Part shown: positions 1 to 11,735 of the stretch, one piece after another
Layout: each line of letters starts with the position of its first letter
Numbering within the stretch: the first letter of the stretch is position 1
Assembly: GCA_013180625.2 (NCBI GenBank)
Contig: SNVD02000498.1
Coordinates: 1-64,000, forward strand
Length of the DNA: 64,000 bases
Source of the DNA: Boswellia sacra
Lineage: Eukaryota; Streptophyta; Magnoliopsida; Sapindales; Burseraceae
Direction: 5' to 3'
The notes under the pieces: generated by a model
Database searches by the model: none
What the model saw: the letters and a program-made list of their open reading frames with translations, nothing else
Told to the model about the DNA's origin: nothing
Translations under genes and position numbers: made by a program

Positions 1-57
1 CACTTATAATTTTTTGTTTGTTTGATAAAATGACTTGGGTAAGGTAGCAGCTTCAGG

Positions 58-528
58 TTATATTTCTTTCAAAAATTTAAGTAATACTGTTATTGACTTG
101 TCACTCCATCCTGAAAGACATTTAATGTGAAATAAACAAACAATGAAAGAAAGCTCGGTGAATGACTTACAACCTGGGTATAACTCTTGCTTGGTATCTT
201 TTAACAAGTTATAAAATGATTCTACATCATCAATGGGAACTTGAGTACCTTCATCTATTATATCACCAATTACATCATCATTAATACCATCATCTCCTAA
301 ATTGAAATCGCCTCCAGAAATCCCAAATGCATCATTTAACAAACCATGCATATCATCCAATTGGTTTTCTTCTTCATTTCTTGCACTTGTTTCACACAAT
401 TCAAGTTCGCCATGGTATACCCACGTATTACGAAGATATCTAATGTCTATTCCATCGCACATCATATATTGCCTGCAAGGACAACTAATCTTTTCATTGA
501 AACTAATATTAGAAAAAGCAAAATCCAA
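58..528 (-). pseudogene. CACTA (En/Spm) transposase N-terminal fragment
   Basis: A 156-residue minus-strand reading frame resembles the transposase-associated N-terminal region of plant CACTA TNP2-type proteins. The motif order fits: FAFSN, then a CPC zinc-binding-like motif near residue 17, then TWVYHGE near residue 36, an acidic linker with DDMHGLLNDAFGI, and the family signature LYPGCKSFTELSFIVCLFHIKCL followed by GWSDKSITVLLKFLKE at the end. Such proteins normally run several hundred residues further into the catalytic domain, which is absent: the frame stops just after the signature. It is a decayed fragment, and no CACTA termini were seen beside it. The three CACTA elements further right do not show this region, so this is not obviously their helper. 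The family call rests on motif recognition. Confidence 0.75.
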
Positions 529-793
529 AAATTTTGTAACGACATCTCTAAATTTTGTGCTGATTCTTGAATCATGAATCTAACCCTTATCCATAAGAGA
601 CTAAATGAAGTTGATTCTACCAAACATACATAAAATTTAAAAAGTGTTAGTTTAATAACATAAAAAACTAAGTAAATCATTGGATTTATTATGCAATTGT
701 TTCAGTTATAATTTGATCCTCTCATCTAACACATTACAATTAGAAGAAAATATCTTTATGTTTACATTTTTTCTTTTTCCTTTCTTTTGTATG

Positions 794-797
<4 letters not shown>

Positions 798-850
<53 letters not shown>

Positions 851-870
851 CGCACACACACACATATATA
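798..870. repeat. (TA)n microsatellite running into (CA)n
   Basis: About 50 bases of uninterrupted TA dinucleotides are followed by a short CA tract and then more TA/TG-rich sequence. The isoleucine/tyrosine reading frame across it is an artefact of the repeat. Confidence 0.95.
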
Positions 871-1278
871 TGTACGTATATATGTATGTGTCTTTAAGCA
901 AGAAACATGTCACTTTAAAATATTATATATCTAACGATAAATAAAATTTTATATTTTATGAAATTTTAACAACTAATATAAGCATATGGACGAATTAAAT
1001 TCCAGTATATAATTAGAACAAACATTATTGTTTGATAGCATATATACGACAACATTGACATTTAAGGTTTTGATAAATTTGACAAGTAAAAGCCATTAAA
1101 ATCCTATTATTTTAAATGATTTAATGTTTGTTAACCAAATATTAGCTTATAATTTCTCAAAATATTTGTTGGATTGTTTATTTACCTTAAGTATCACTAC
1201 ATTAATTTTATATAATTAAGTTACAATATACTAACCAAATAATAAAGTACTTTAGAAAGGAATAAATTAATAGATGCT
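871..1278. other. AT-rich intergenic sequence, no gene seen
   Basis: AT-rich sequence between the TA microsatellite and the left end of the large Gypsy element. I see no coding potential, terminal repeats or RNA gene. Confidence 0.6.
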
Positions 1279-3206
1279 TGTGAACAGGGCTTTCATCCCA
1301 TCAAAGCGTTTACGACCATAGACACTGTGTCAAAGCCTCTGTCGAGACTTAAGAAAATGCAAACGAGCCATGGAGTCACCACCTAATTATTCAATTGGGA
1401 ATGAATGGGGGCAATTCGATCCCTCATTTCAGGACCTAAACTATCCGCATTTCTTCAGAGATGGGTTCGAGAAGTTTGGTACGAGTTATTCGACTTGCCC
1501 AGATCAAAGATCCGGCCTCCACTAGAGCATACCAAATAAGAATATCTCATGTTGACATACAATCCACCTAAGTTGTTAATTTTATGCACATATGTCATGT
1601 TTTATCTTCGTTAGTCATGTGAGGTGATTATTCAATCAAAGCAGAAGTATCTTCATACATAAACAGAAGAAGGAGAATAGATTACATTGCTTTCATACAT
1701 GGGAGGAGGGAAAGAGGATTACAATAGTTGTTATTTGACAATAAATTAAATTCTACTTTAACGCTTCAAATATAACATTCATTCATTCATAAAATTAAAA
1801 CATTCAATAATGGAAAGCATATTCATGCATATCAAGTCAATCAATTCGGGACTCGATAAATAGTGAATTCCTCACTATCATATTTGAGTATATTCAATGC
1901 TTATGAAGCCTTTTTCATGGCATTATTCAAATATGCATTCAATTATTCTAAGTGATGGTCCCTCACCGCCAACATGAGTCCACCACCACTTCATGGTATC
2001 ATAAAATTAAACATGGATATTCAAACATGTGTTCACGTCAATCAATTAGAATTCTAACTAAAACCGTAATCTAGAATCATGGCATTTCGACCTAAATTTG
2101 ATAAACCTATTACTATTCTAGCATAATTCATATCAATTCATAAGAAATCATGACACTTCTAGCCTATTCATAGTAATCATGGCATATTCTAGCCTAAGTC
2201 AAACAATCAAAATTAAACAAGGTCATTTTATCCTAATCCAAGCATTCAAATGGGTAATACGATAATTTTGACCTATTCTATGCTATTTCCTAGCATGCTT
2301 CAAAACAATTATAAGCTCTTGTAATCATGTTTCTAATCCTGTGCTCTTAAGCATCGTTCTAAGCATTCGCAGACAAAATTAAATTCCCAAACATGATTAT
2401 AATAAAGAAGGCATAACAAACCGATCTCGGCATGCTTATCCATCTCAAAAGACAAATAAACATGCGTATTCTAAGCAAGAAACATAAGAAAATAGGGGGG
2501 AGAAGAGAAATATGCTCTCAAGATGTACCCTTTATGGGTTTAGAGCAATATATAACACCTGAAAAGCTTTAAACTGGAAAAGACTTCTCATATTCTTGAG
2601 CATATCTTCAAGATGGAGAAGTGATGATTATATTCAATAATCGGTATCTTGAGAAGTAAGCCGATGGGGGTTTATATAGGTGAGGGTTGGAGTTGAAAAA
2701 GGAAGCAAGGAAACGAAAAATGAAGGTTTCGAAATTTTCCAAGAATACACCACCAACAACTGGGCGGCTGTTGGCAAACTGTCGGGCAGCTGTCAGTCAA
2801 TAGTCGAGTAGCTGTCTAATCATCGGGTGGCTGTTGGTCAACAATCGGGCGACCGCTGGTCAGCTATTCTCCTTTCAATCCTTCATATTTTGGCACTTTA
2901 CAGTGTAATCCCTTCCGACCTTTATCTGTTCGATCGTGCATAACTTTTCAAGTTCAACTCTGATTTGCAATTCATAAATTTATACAAAAAATAGACATCC
3001 ATTGCTTCACAACGATATATGACCCATCATCAGATTCCTTTTGGATTAATTTCTATGATTTTTTGCAGTGACATCTCAATTTTTGAGACATTTCATAGAT
3101 TCCTTTTCACATTTCCTTTCTTGGCTTCTATGTGCATTTTGGTCATTTCTATGACTCAACATTCATCTTTGTTTCATCATCAATCTTCAAAAATTTAGTG
3201 TCTACA
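1279..3206 (-). repeat. 3' LTR of the large Gypsy element (1928 bp)
   Basis: Begins TGTGAACAGGGCTTTCATCC and ends GTGTCTACA on the + strand; it aligns along its length with the LTR at 17253-19212 (1960 bp). To its right is CTTGCCCCCTACTTTGG, which on the minus strand is a purine-rich AGGGGGCAAG tract directly before the LTR, as expected for a polypurine tract. Near 2757-2875 it holds several imperfect ~21-bp units of the form GTCGGGCGGCTGTTGGTCAA, which recur in every LTR copy here. Confidence 0.85.
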
Positions 3207-4881
3207 ACTTGCCCCCTACTTTGGAGAAGTTTGTGAGGGACAAAAATCAACAAAGTACTATCGCTTCGTCTTTTCTCCTCATGTCTTGGCATTTTCACTT
3301 TGGTCTTTATTCTATTAGACTTTCTCGTCATCTTCTTTCTCCCCTTCTAATGCTACAAAAGGTGTGCCCATTCAATGGCTAAGGAGCTTAATCGAGGGCT
3401 AATGCGCCTATTTAAAGGCTAATTAAACATGGATATTCAAACATGTGTTCACGTCAATCAATGAGAATTCTAACTAAAGCACTGATCTAGAATCATGGCA
3501 CTTCAACCAAAATTTGATAATTGTATAATGGTAATTCTACCTATTGCTATTCTAGCATAATTCATATCAATTAATAAGAAACATTTCTAGCCTATTCATA
3601 GTTATCATGGCATATTTTTGCCTAAGTCAAACAATTAAAATTAAAAAAGGCTATTCTATCCTAATCCAAGCATTCAAATGGGTAATAAGGCAATTCTAAC
3701 TTATTCTATGATCTTTTCTAGCATGCTTCAAAACAATTATAAGTTCTTATAATCATGTTTCTAATCATGTGCTCTTAAGCATCATTATAAGCATTTGCAA
3801 ACAAAATTAAATTCCTAAACATGATTCTAATAAAGAAGGCAAAGCAAACTTACCTCGACATGCTTATCCATCTCAAAAAACAAATAAGGGTCAAACAATT
3901 CATAAAACCATAAACGTGCGTATTCTAAGCAAGAAACATAAGAAAATAAGGGGGAGAAGAGAAATCTGCTCTCAGGATGTACCCCTTCTGGGCTTAGAGC
4001 AATATAAAACACCTGAAATGCTTTAATCTTGAAAAGACTTCTCATATTCTTGAGCATATCTTCAAGAGGGAGAAGAGATGATTATATTCAATAATCGGTA
4101 TCTTGAGAAGTAAGCCAACGGGGATTTATATAGGTGAGGGTTGGAGTTGAAAAAGGAAGCAAAGAAACGAAAAATGAAGGCTGGAATCGAAATTTTCCAA
4201 GAATACACCACTAACAGCTGGGCGGCTGTTGGCAAACCGTTGGATGGCTATCAGTCAATAGTCAAGCAGCCATCTAATCATCGGGTGACTATTGGTGAAC
4301 AGTTGGGCGGCTGTTGGTCAACTATTCTCCTTTCGATCCTTTATATTTTGGCACTTTGCAGTGCAGTCCCTTCCAACCTTCATCTGTTCGATCGTGCATA
4401 ACTTTTCAAGTTCAACTCTGATTTGCAATTCATAAATTTATACGAAAAATAGACATCAGTTGCTTCACAACAATACATGACCCATCATCAGATTCTTCTT
4501 GGATTAATTTCTATGATTTTTTGTAGTGACATCTCAATTTTTGAGACATTTCATCGATTCCTTTTCACATTTCCTTTCTTGGCTTATATGTGCATTTTGT
4601 CATTTCTATGACTCGACATTCATCTTTGTTTCATCATCAATATTAAAAAATTTAGTTTCGACAACTTGCGTCCTACTTTAAAGAAGTTTGTGAGACACAA
4701 AAATCAACAAAGTACTATCGCTTCGTCTTTTCTCCTCATATCTTGGCATTTTCACTTTGGTTTTCATTCTATCAGACTTTCTCATCATCTTCTTTCTCTC
4801 CTTCTGCTCCTACAAAAGGAGTGCCCATTCAATGGCTAAGGGGCCTAATCAAGGGCTAATAAGCCTATTTAAAGGCTAAGG
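2006..4881. repeat. Tandem duplication across the 3' LTR/internal junction
   Basis: The segment 2006-3420, covering the right part of the 3' LTR plus ~214 bases of internal sequence, is repeated immediately as 3421-4881. The second copy restarts mid-LTR (AATTAAACATGG...) and again passes through the LTR end (4668) into the same internal sequence. The partial LTR at 3421-4668 is therefore not a separate insertion. The junction lies in AATTAA-type sequence shared by both sides, which fits slippage or unequal exchange after insertion. Confidence 0.85.
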
Positions 4882-5060
4882 TATGCCCATTTAAGGGCTA
4901 AGGTGCCTAATCGGGGGCTAAAATGTGCCCATCTTAGAGCAGAGGTGTCCATTCAATAACGAATGTACCCTTCTAAGGGCTAGGATGTACCAAATCAAGG
5001 ACTGAAGTGCCCATCTAAGGGTTGAGGTGCTCATTCCAAGGTGAATATGCCCATTCAAGG
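4800..5060. repeat. Degenerate short tandem repeats (GGGCTAAGGTGCC type)
   Basis: In the 3' untranslated part of the Gypsy element, imperfect units built on TGCCCATTCAAGGGCTAAGG recur about every 20-40 bases. A second copy of the start of this array lies at about 3360-3420 because of the tandem duplication. Confidence 0.75.
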
Positions 5061-5094
5061 GCAAATGAAAGCATCCTTATGATGCTATGACAAA

Positions 5095-5460
5095 AAACTC
5101 CTCAGTGCACCTATTTCTTTGGGTTTCTAATACTCTTCAGTGTACCTATTTCTTAGGGTTTCTAGTACTTTTCAGTGTATCTACTTCCTAAGGTTTTGTA
5201 ACATTCTTAAGTGCGCTATTCTAAGGGCTTCAAGCACTCTTAGGTGCACCTACTTCTTAGGCTTTTCAACACTCTTCCGTGCGCCTCTTATTAGGGCTTG
5301 TGCCTATTATAAGGACTTAAAACACTCTTATATGCACCTACTTCTTAGGGTTTTCAACACTTTTTAGTGTGCCTCTTCTTAGGACTTGTGCCTCTTCTGT
5401 GGGCTTAAAACACTTTTAAGTGTACCTACTTCTTAGGGTTTCCTTCTATTGCATGCCCAC
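5095..5460. repeat. ~45-bp imperfect repeats (CTTCTTAGGGTTTTC type)
   Basis: Seven to eight degenerate units share CACTCTT.AGTGCACCTACTT and then CTTAGGGTTTTC. They follow directly on the preceding array, inside the 3' untranslated part of the Gypsy element. Confidence 0.75.
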
Positions 5461-5493
5461 TAGGAAAACTTCAATCATGCACTACTTCGCGAT

Positions 5494-5589
5494 CTTTAGA
5501 CCTTTTCATTCTTCGTGCTTTTGGCTAATTATTCTTCATTTCTTTAGACCTTTTCATTCTTCGTGCTTTTGGCTAATTATTCTTCATTC
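5494..5589. repeat. Perfect 48-bp direct duplication
   Basis: CTTTAGACCTTTTCATTCTT and the following 28 bases occur twice head to tail with a 48-bp period and no mismatch that I can see. This points to a recent local duplication, younger than the degenerate arrays beside it. Confidence 0.85.
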
Positions 5590-6269
5590 TTTCTTCAATC
5601 TTTTCTGACTTTGCATTTGCCGGGTTTCATGCCCTTCTTTTGAGTATTCTTCATGCTTCTTTGATCTTCTTCAGTCTTTATATTCAACAGGTTTCATGCT
5701 CGAGTATTCTTAATTCTGTTCTTGATTCCTTCCGGTCTGCTGGAAAAATTCCTGATTTGTCATGTTCCCACATTCTTCATTCTTGACTTTTTTTGCATTT
5801 GTCATTCTCTTCACTGGAGAGTTCTTATCATGTTATTAATTCTTTGACTCATTGGGGATTTCTTCTATTGTCTTTGCAAGTTCCTACAAAATTCAAACAT
5901 CTCTTAATGAATTCAAATTTTTACCTTCTTTGATGTGTTCTTTAACAAATTGCTTTCTAGTATCTGGATGAATTCTTCCACGTGATTCCGATCGAAAAAT
6001 TCTATCGATCAAAAAATTTTATCGACTGATGTTACTCTTCTTTCTTTGTGAGTTGCTAACCTATTTCCATGGCCAGGTGTCACCAATGCTATTCAAATAT
6101 TCCTTCAGTGTTTTAGGGTTGATGTGGAATCCTTCTTTTTCTTTTCTTTTCTCTCTATTTGCTTTCTTTCTCTTTTTTTTCACACATAGTATTTTTTTAA
6201 TACAAAAATTCCTTCTTTTGTGTGATGTCTTTCCTAATGGCATTATGCATCATAATTTTCATTTCTATC
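5590..6269. other. Gypsy 3' untranslated region, no gene
   Basis: T- and C-rich sequence between the repeat arrays and the integrase remnant. The open frames here are short, low-complexity and phenylalanine-rich; I see no recognisable domain. Confidence 0.5.
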
Positions 6270-6740
6270 TAAATTGGTAGGATCGACCACTTTTGAATCA
6301 TACACCAATGAGAAAGGCGTCATGCCTGTCAAACTTTTGGGTGTTGTTCTATAACTTCATAGCATAAGCAACAACTTCTTTGCCCAATCTTTGTATGTCT
6401 GCACCATCTTGACCAACATCTTCTTGATTTTTTATACGCTGCCTCTGTTGCTTCATTTATCTGTGGCCTATATAGAGATAACTTATGATGTTCAATCCCA
6501 TACTTCTCAAATAAGGCTTTAGTCTCAGCTTGGAAATGAACCCCATTGTTAGTGACAACGTGATGTGGTACTCCAAATCTGCATATGATATTCTTTTCAA
6601 TGAACTTCGCCATCTTCTTTGCTCTCCAGTTTACTGTAAGACTCAGCTTCTATCCACTTGGCAAAGTAGTCAATCTCCACCACCATATATCGATGCCTAT
6701 TAGAGGCTGACGACCTCATCTCACCTACAATGTCAATGCC
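6270..6740 (-). pseudogene. Ty3/Gypsy integrase core (broken)
   Basis: The minus strand encodes pieces of a retroviral-type integrase core in broken frames. They include GIDIVGEM then RYMVVEIDYFAKWIEA (around the first catalytic acid), then FGVPHHVVTNNGVHFQ and YGIEHHKLSLYRPQINEATE, and near 6290-6340 a region like RTTPKSLTGMTPFSLVY. The second catalytic position of this family normally reads TDNG; here it is TNNG, so a catalytic aspartate is lost. At least two frameshifts break the frame. In a working element this enzyme would insert reverse-transcribed DNA into the host genome. It follows the zinc-binding domain at 6741-6998. Confidence 0.85.
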
Positions 6741-6998
6741 CTATGTAGTAAAAAGCCACAGTGCTGTCATCCTTAGTCTCTCCAAGGGCGGTTGGTGAAT
6801 CAAGTTTCCATTGATCTGGCACTGGTGACACCTCTTCACAAATTGTACATAATCTGACTCTATGGTTAGCCAATAAAAGCCTTGCCTCATTTTCTTCTTC
6901 GCAAGCATTAATCTATTCGTGTGTGGCCCATATACACCACTATGGATTTCTTCCATTAGCCTTCTTGCTTCTTCCTCATCGACACACCTCAATTGCAT
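6741..6998 (-). pseudogene. Integrase H2C2 zinc-binding domain fragment
   Basis: An 85-residue minus-strand frame matches the N-terminal zinc-binding part of Gypsy integrase: MQLRCVDEEEARRLMEEIHSG, then GPHTNRLMLAKK, FYWLTIESDYVQFVKRC and CHQCQINGNLIHQPP. The His-His-Cys-Cys arrangement is recognisable, with H at residue 19, H at 26 and the CHQC pair near 58-61. The upstream coding sequence toward RNase H is interrupted just before this frame by the LTR-derived block at 6994-10252. Confidence 0.85.
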
Positions 6999-9900
6999 CC
7001 TGCCAAAGCATTTGTGACCACAACACTGTGTTAAAGCCTCTTTTGAGACTTAAGGGAACACAAACGAGTCATGGGCACGTCTAAAGAAAGGAGTCACCAC
7101 CCAATTATTCAATTGGGAATAAATAGGGGCAATCTGATCCCTCGCTTCAGGACTAAACTACCCTCATTCCTTCAAAGATGGGTTTGGGAGGTTAGGTACA
7201 AGCTTTCGACTCGCCCGAATGTGAATCTGACCTCCACTTGAGAAATACCAAATAGGAATAGTTCGTGTTGTAACTTAGTCCACTTAGATTATTCATTTTA
7301 TGCACACGGTTCCATTTTATCTTCATTAGTCATGTAGGGAGATTATTCAATCAATGTCAATTATATAAGCATCCATAGAAAGAGGGAGGAGAATGGAGTT
7401 ACATTTCCTTTCAAACATGGGGAAAGAGGAGAAGATTGCAACATTGCTATTCAACAATAATATGATGTTCCATACATTCAGGTACATTCAAAACTCAATA
7501 GATGATGAATTCCTCACTACCATATGTGAGTTTATTCAACGTCTATCAAATTTCTTACATATTCATCTAAACATAGCTAAGGCATTCATTCTTAATGATT
7601 GTCCCTCACCATCAATGTGAGTCCACCATCACTTCATGACATTATACAATTACACTTCTAAATATGCAAACATTCATACATAAACAAATTATAAACCAAA
7701 GCCATAATCTAATATCATGGCATTGTAACCTAAATTTTGATAAATTCTATCATGGCAATTCTACCTAGAGCTACTATAGCATAATTCATATCATGTGTCA
7801 TCATAGCATTCCTAGCCTAAAACATAGTATTCATGGCATATTCTAGCCTAATTCATGGCATTCATGTCATATTCTACCCTAGTTCAAACAATCATCAATC
7901 ATAGCACAAAAGGGCAAAATGGTAATTCTACATATTCTTATGCTATTTCCTAGCATTCATCAAAGCAAGTAAATTTTTCTAGTATGATTCTAATCACGTG
8001 TGCTTAAGCATGATTCTAAACATGTTCTTGTTAATCATAATTCTAAGCATCGCAATGAAAGTAAATTCCTAAGCATGATTCTGAAAAAGGAAAGTTTGCA
8101 GACTTGCCTTTACAAGCTTATCCATCTTGCAAAACAAATTGGGTTAGAACAATTCATAATAATCCTAATCATGCTCCTAAGAATAAAAATAAAATCCTAA
8201 AAATGCTTTTTCTAAGCAAGAAATATAGAAGAGAAAATAGGAGGGAGAAGAGAATTCTACTCTCAAGACGTACCCTTTTTGGGTTTAGAGCAATAGAACG
8301 CCTAAAAAATTATTCTAAAAAAGACTTCTCAAATTCTTAAGCATGTCTTCAGGAAGGAGTGTAAACACTAGATTTTTAAGGCTTGAGAATGAAGTGAAAG
8401 ATGAATGTTGAGCAAAGAAAATGACCAGAATGACCTTGAGAGTCAAGAAGAAAAGTGTGAAAAAAAGATGATGAAGAGTTTGAAAATTTGACACATGACT
8501 TTGAAAAATCATAGAAATTAATCCGAAAGCAATCTGATGAGGAGTCATATACCTTTGTGAAGCTATGGATGTCTAGTTTTCATAGAAATTTACAGATCAC
8601 AAATCGGAGTTGAATTCCAAAAGTTATGTATGATTGAAAGAGCAAAGGTTTGAAGGGATTGCATCGAAGGATGATGAAAAAGGTAGGGGTCGAAAGAAAA
8701 TTAGTTGACTGGCCATTAGACAGCCGCCCGACTATCCAAGATAGCTGCCTGACCATATGATAGCCGCTCAACTATGGGCCAATGGCCAGGTATCCATCAG
8801 ATGGCCGCCTGACCCTTGTTGGTTTATTTTCAAAAATTTGCTTAGAAAATTTCCTTTTTCGTTTGCACCCTTCTTCTATATAAACCCTACTCCTCTACTT
8901 TATAAGGCACACCGATTGTCAAAGACAATTATCTCTTTCTCCCTTTTGAAGACACACTCAAGAATTTAAGAAGTCTTTTCTAATTTTTTTTAATCGTTCT
9001 ATTGGTCTAAACCTTGAAGGGGTACGTCTTGAGAGTAGAATTTTCTCATCCCTCCCATTCTCTTTTATTTTTCTTGCTCAGAAAAAGCATATTTTGATAT
9101 TATTTTTATGATTAGGAGCATGATTAGGGTTATGAATTGTGCTAACCCAATTTGTTTTGCAAGGTGGAAATGCTTGTCAAGGTAAGTCGTCTTTCCTTTC
9201 TTTATTTACACAAGAGTAAAATGGTAATTCTACCTATTCTTATGCTATTTCCTAGCATTCATCAAAGCAAGTAAATTTTTCTAGTATGATTCTAATCATG
9301 TGCTCTTAAGCATGATTTTAAACATGTTCTCTTCAATCATGATTCCAAGCATTCGCAAAGAAAGTAAATTCCTAAGCATGATTCTAAAAAAGAAAAGTTT
9401 GCGGACTTACCTTGACATGCTTATCCATCTTACAAAACAAATTGGGTTAGAACAATTCATAATAATCTTAATCATGCTTCTAAGCATAAAAATAAAACCC
9501 TAAACATTCTTTTTCTAAGCAAGAAAAATAAAAGAGAAATGGGAGGGAGGAGAGAATTCTGCTCTCAAGATGTACCCTTTTCAGGTTTAAAGTAATAGAA
9601 CACCTAAAAAATTATATTGGAAAAGACTTCTCAAATTCTTGAGCGTGTTTTCAAGAGGGAGAAAGAGATGATTGTATTCGACAATCGGTGTGAATTACAA
9701 AGTGAAAGGAGTAGGGTTTTTATAAGAGAGGGGTGCACACAAAAAAGGAAGTTTTTCAAGCTAACTTCCAAAAATAAACTAACAAGGGCTGGGCATCCAT
9801 CCTCAAACAGCCAGGGAGCCATTTGATGGATGCCCAGCTATTGGCATTTTCGGGTTGTTAGATGGCCGCGAAGCTGTCTTGGACAACTAGGCCACTGTCT

Positions 9901-10252
9901 AATGGCTGATCGATCAATTTCTAGTAGCCCCTTTCCATTTTTGTATTCCTTCAATACAGCCCCCTTTAGACCCCTATTCCTTCGATCGTGCATAACTTCT
10001 CGAGTTCATTTTCGATTTGCGATCTGTAAATTTCTAAAAAAGTAGACATTTGTAGCTTCCCAACGGTGTATGACTCATCATCAGATTCCTCCCGAATTAA
10101 TTTTTGTGATTTTTCAAAATCTTATGTCCGTTTTCCAGACTCTTCACCAACTTCTTCTCACCCTTCTTGATCTTCAAGGGCATTTTGGTTATTTTTATTG
10201 CTCAACATTCATCTTCATTCCTTCATCAAGCCTTGAAAATTCAATGTCTACA
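6994..10252. repeat. Rearranged LTR-derived block inserted in pol
   Basis: This block splits the pol gene between RNase H and the integrase zinc-binding domain. Its ends resemble those of the 1.9-kb LTRs: CATCCTGCCAAAGCATTTGT on the left and TGTCTACA on the right. Internally it is three LTR-like pieces: 6994-8359 in the same orientation as the other LTRs, 8360-9190 inverted, and about 9191-10252 in the normal orientation again. It is diverged from the flanking LTRs, so it derives from a related subfamily. I could not find a convincing 5-bp target duplication. Confidence 0.7.
8360..10252. repeat. Large inverted repeat (~830-bp arms, ~200-bp spacer)
   Basis: The left arm (8360-9190) begins TGTAAACACTAGATTTTTAA and reads as the reverse complement of the right arm (about 9397-10252), which ends in CAATGTCTACA. 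Further pairings include the CAAGGTAAGTC near 9180 with GACTTACCTTG near 9404, and ATGAATGTTGAGCA near 8403 with TGCTCAACATTCAT near 10199. The spacer is roughly 200 bases. A transcript through it could fold into a long imperfect hairpin. Confidence 0.75.
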
Positions 10253-10277
10253 ACATCCCTCCTTGATGGCGATTAAA

Positions 10278-10830
10278 TTATTGGGCCAACCTTAGTAGTA
10301 CGGCCCTATCTCTCTTGCTACTCTTATCTGGTAAAATCCTCTCTTCCAGGTATCTCTTTAAGTCATAGAACGATGGCTTCTTATCCATTTTGACCTCTAT
10401 TACATGAGGTTCCATATAACAAGGACCCCATGCTTGTGATATGACTTTTGGTCTCACCAACAATTCTTGGGTACTCACCCAAACTAATGCCAAACAAGCC
10501 AAAACATCAGCCATCTGATTCTCATTTCTATAGAGATGGGTACGGGTACACTGCTTGAACTTCCCAATCAACCTTCTATAGTGCTCAAGGTACGATTTCA
10601 ATGTTCCTTTTTGTAGATTTCAATCTTTATTAGCTTGAGAGATGACTTGTTTTAGATCTTCCAACACTTCTATTTCACAATGCCCATTACAACTACAACT
10701 TCTAAACCAAAGGCACAGGCTTCATATTCAGCCATGTTGTTGGTGACTTTCAACTCCAATTTCTTAGTGAATGGAATGGCTTCTTCAATTGGTGATACTA
10801 GAATAACTCCTATTAACTCATGGCAAATGT
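10278..10830 (-). pseudogene. Ty3/Gypsy RNase H remnant (frameshifted)
   Basis: The upper part (about 10690-10830) encodes an RNase H signature in minus-strand frame, KLELKVTNNMAEYEACAFGL, preceded by sequence like GVILVSPIEEAIPF. After a frame change the lower 107-residue frame gives YLEHYRRLIGKFKQC, HLYRNENQMADVLACLALVW and a tether region ending LLRLAQ. In the plant Gypsy family this is the downstream half of reverse transcriptase/RNase H; the reverse transcriptase itself is missing upstream. The next pol segment, integrase, lies beyond the inserted block at 6994-10252. Confidence 0.8.
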
Positions 10831-11076
10831 CCCCATTTTGTTCTTATGGGTGACTTGACATGTGGCATTCGTTCATGGTTCCATGAGGCTCGAGTTGATG
10901 TTATCCCAATCATAAGAATTTACATCCACAGTCATGCAATTCAACTTAGGTTTTGGATATTCATCTTATTGGAAATTTCTAGATTCATCTACATGGGCTT
11001 GAATCTGAAGGGTCCAATGGTTTAAGCTCCTTCGAGCGAGAGATACCCTTTTGGGCCTGTCTTTTTTAATACCAAT
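10831..11076 (-). other. Gypsy internal remnant beside the CACTA insertion
   Basis: Retrotransposon internal sequence left of the CACTA element. It would join 17029-17252 on the other side if the CACTA element were absent. No clear coding domain is visible. Confidence 0.5.
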
Positions 11077-11389
11077 CACTACAAGAATTTTTTGTATATT
11101 TGTCACTTTGTATTTTATTTATTTGACATTTTTTTTAGAAGTGAGAACTATAATACTCATCTAAAAGTTAAACCTGAATTTTTATCTTACTTGTCACATT
11201 TTGTCCTTTTTTAATAACATATTTATCATATTTTTAATAATAGTGACAAAAATATTTTTTTATGTCTTTTCCATATTATCTTATCGTTTTGGCTCCCCTC
11301 TCTTTATTTTTCCCCCTATCTTTTCTTTTTCCCCCTTCTCATCATTTTGCCCTAGCCGTCACATTTTCTCTTCTTCGTTAACGCCAAAA

Positions 11390-11735
11390 ATGCTGCCCTG
11401 CTTCTTCTCTTCCTGGTTTCCCTCGTCTACACCGGCCTCTCTCAACCCCGCCAGCTCCTCTCTCGCCCCAACACTCCTCTGAATGACATCATCTTCCTCG
11501 ACCCCCTCCTCTCCGATTTCGATGACTCTGTTTCCTCCAACAACAATGACGACAAGATCGACGAGCTGGATACCATCGATGAAGACCAGGAAAATGACGC
11601 TGGAGATGCTGAAGCTCAGGATCAAGGCTGCCCTAAGATTTCCTCATATGGGTATTTTGTCGATCACGTTACGGGCTATATTAGACGTGCCTTTGAGAAG
11701 AAATCAATCATTCTCTGCGATGCTTCCTTATGACA
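11390..11735 (+). pseudogene. Captured gene fragment, unidentified membrane/secreted protein
   Basis: The + frame reads a hydrophobic leader (LLLLFLVSLVYTGLS), then RQLLSRPNTPLNDIIFLDPL, a long acidic stretch with DDKIDELDTIDEDQEND, and ISSYGYFVDHVTGYIRRAF before a stop. Codon use is GC-richer than the surroundings, as in a host exon. The ATG at 11390 is in another frame, suggesting an indel near the start. A donor-like GTAAGT follows at about 11736. I do not recognise the family; the leader suggests a secreted or membrane protein. Confidence 0.5.

Noticed and set aside
680..934. 84-residue + strand frame across the TA microsatellite
   Set aside because: The Ile-Tyr run is the translation of (TA)n; no domain.
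3421..4668. A separate solo LTR insertion
   Set aside because: It starts mid-LTR and continues into the same internal sequence as the first copy, so it is half of a tandem duplication.
4800..5460. CRISPR-like array
   Set aside because: Plant genome, degenerate head-to-tail units without unique spacers, inside a retrotransposon untranslated region.
6029..6280. Phenylalanine-rich frame as a small membrane protein
   Set aside because: Low-complexity T-rich untranslated sequence of the Gypsy element; a similar opposite-strand frame exists; no homology recognised.
10070..10276. 68-residue + frame near the right end of the LTR block
   Set aside because: Similar frames arise in other LTR copies from the same non-coding sequence.
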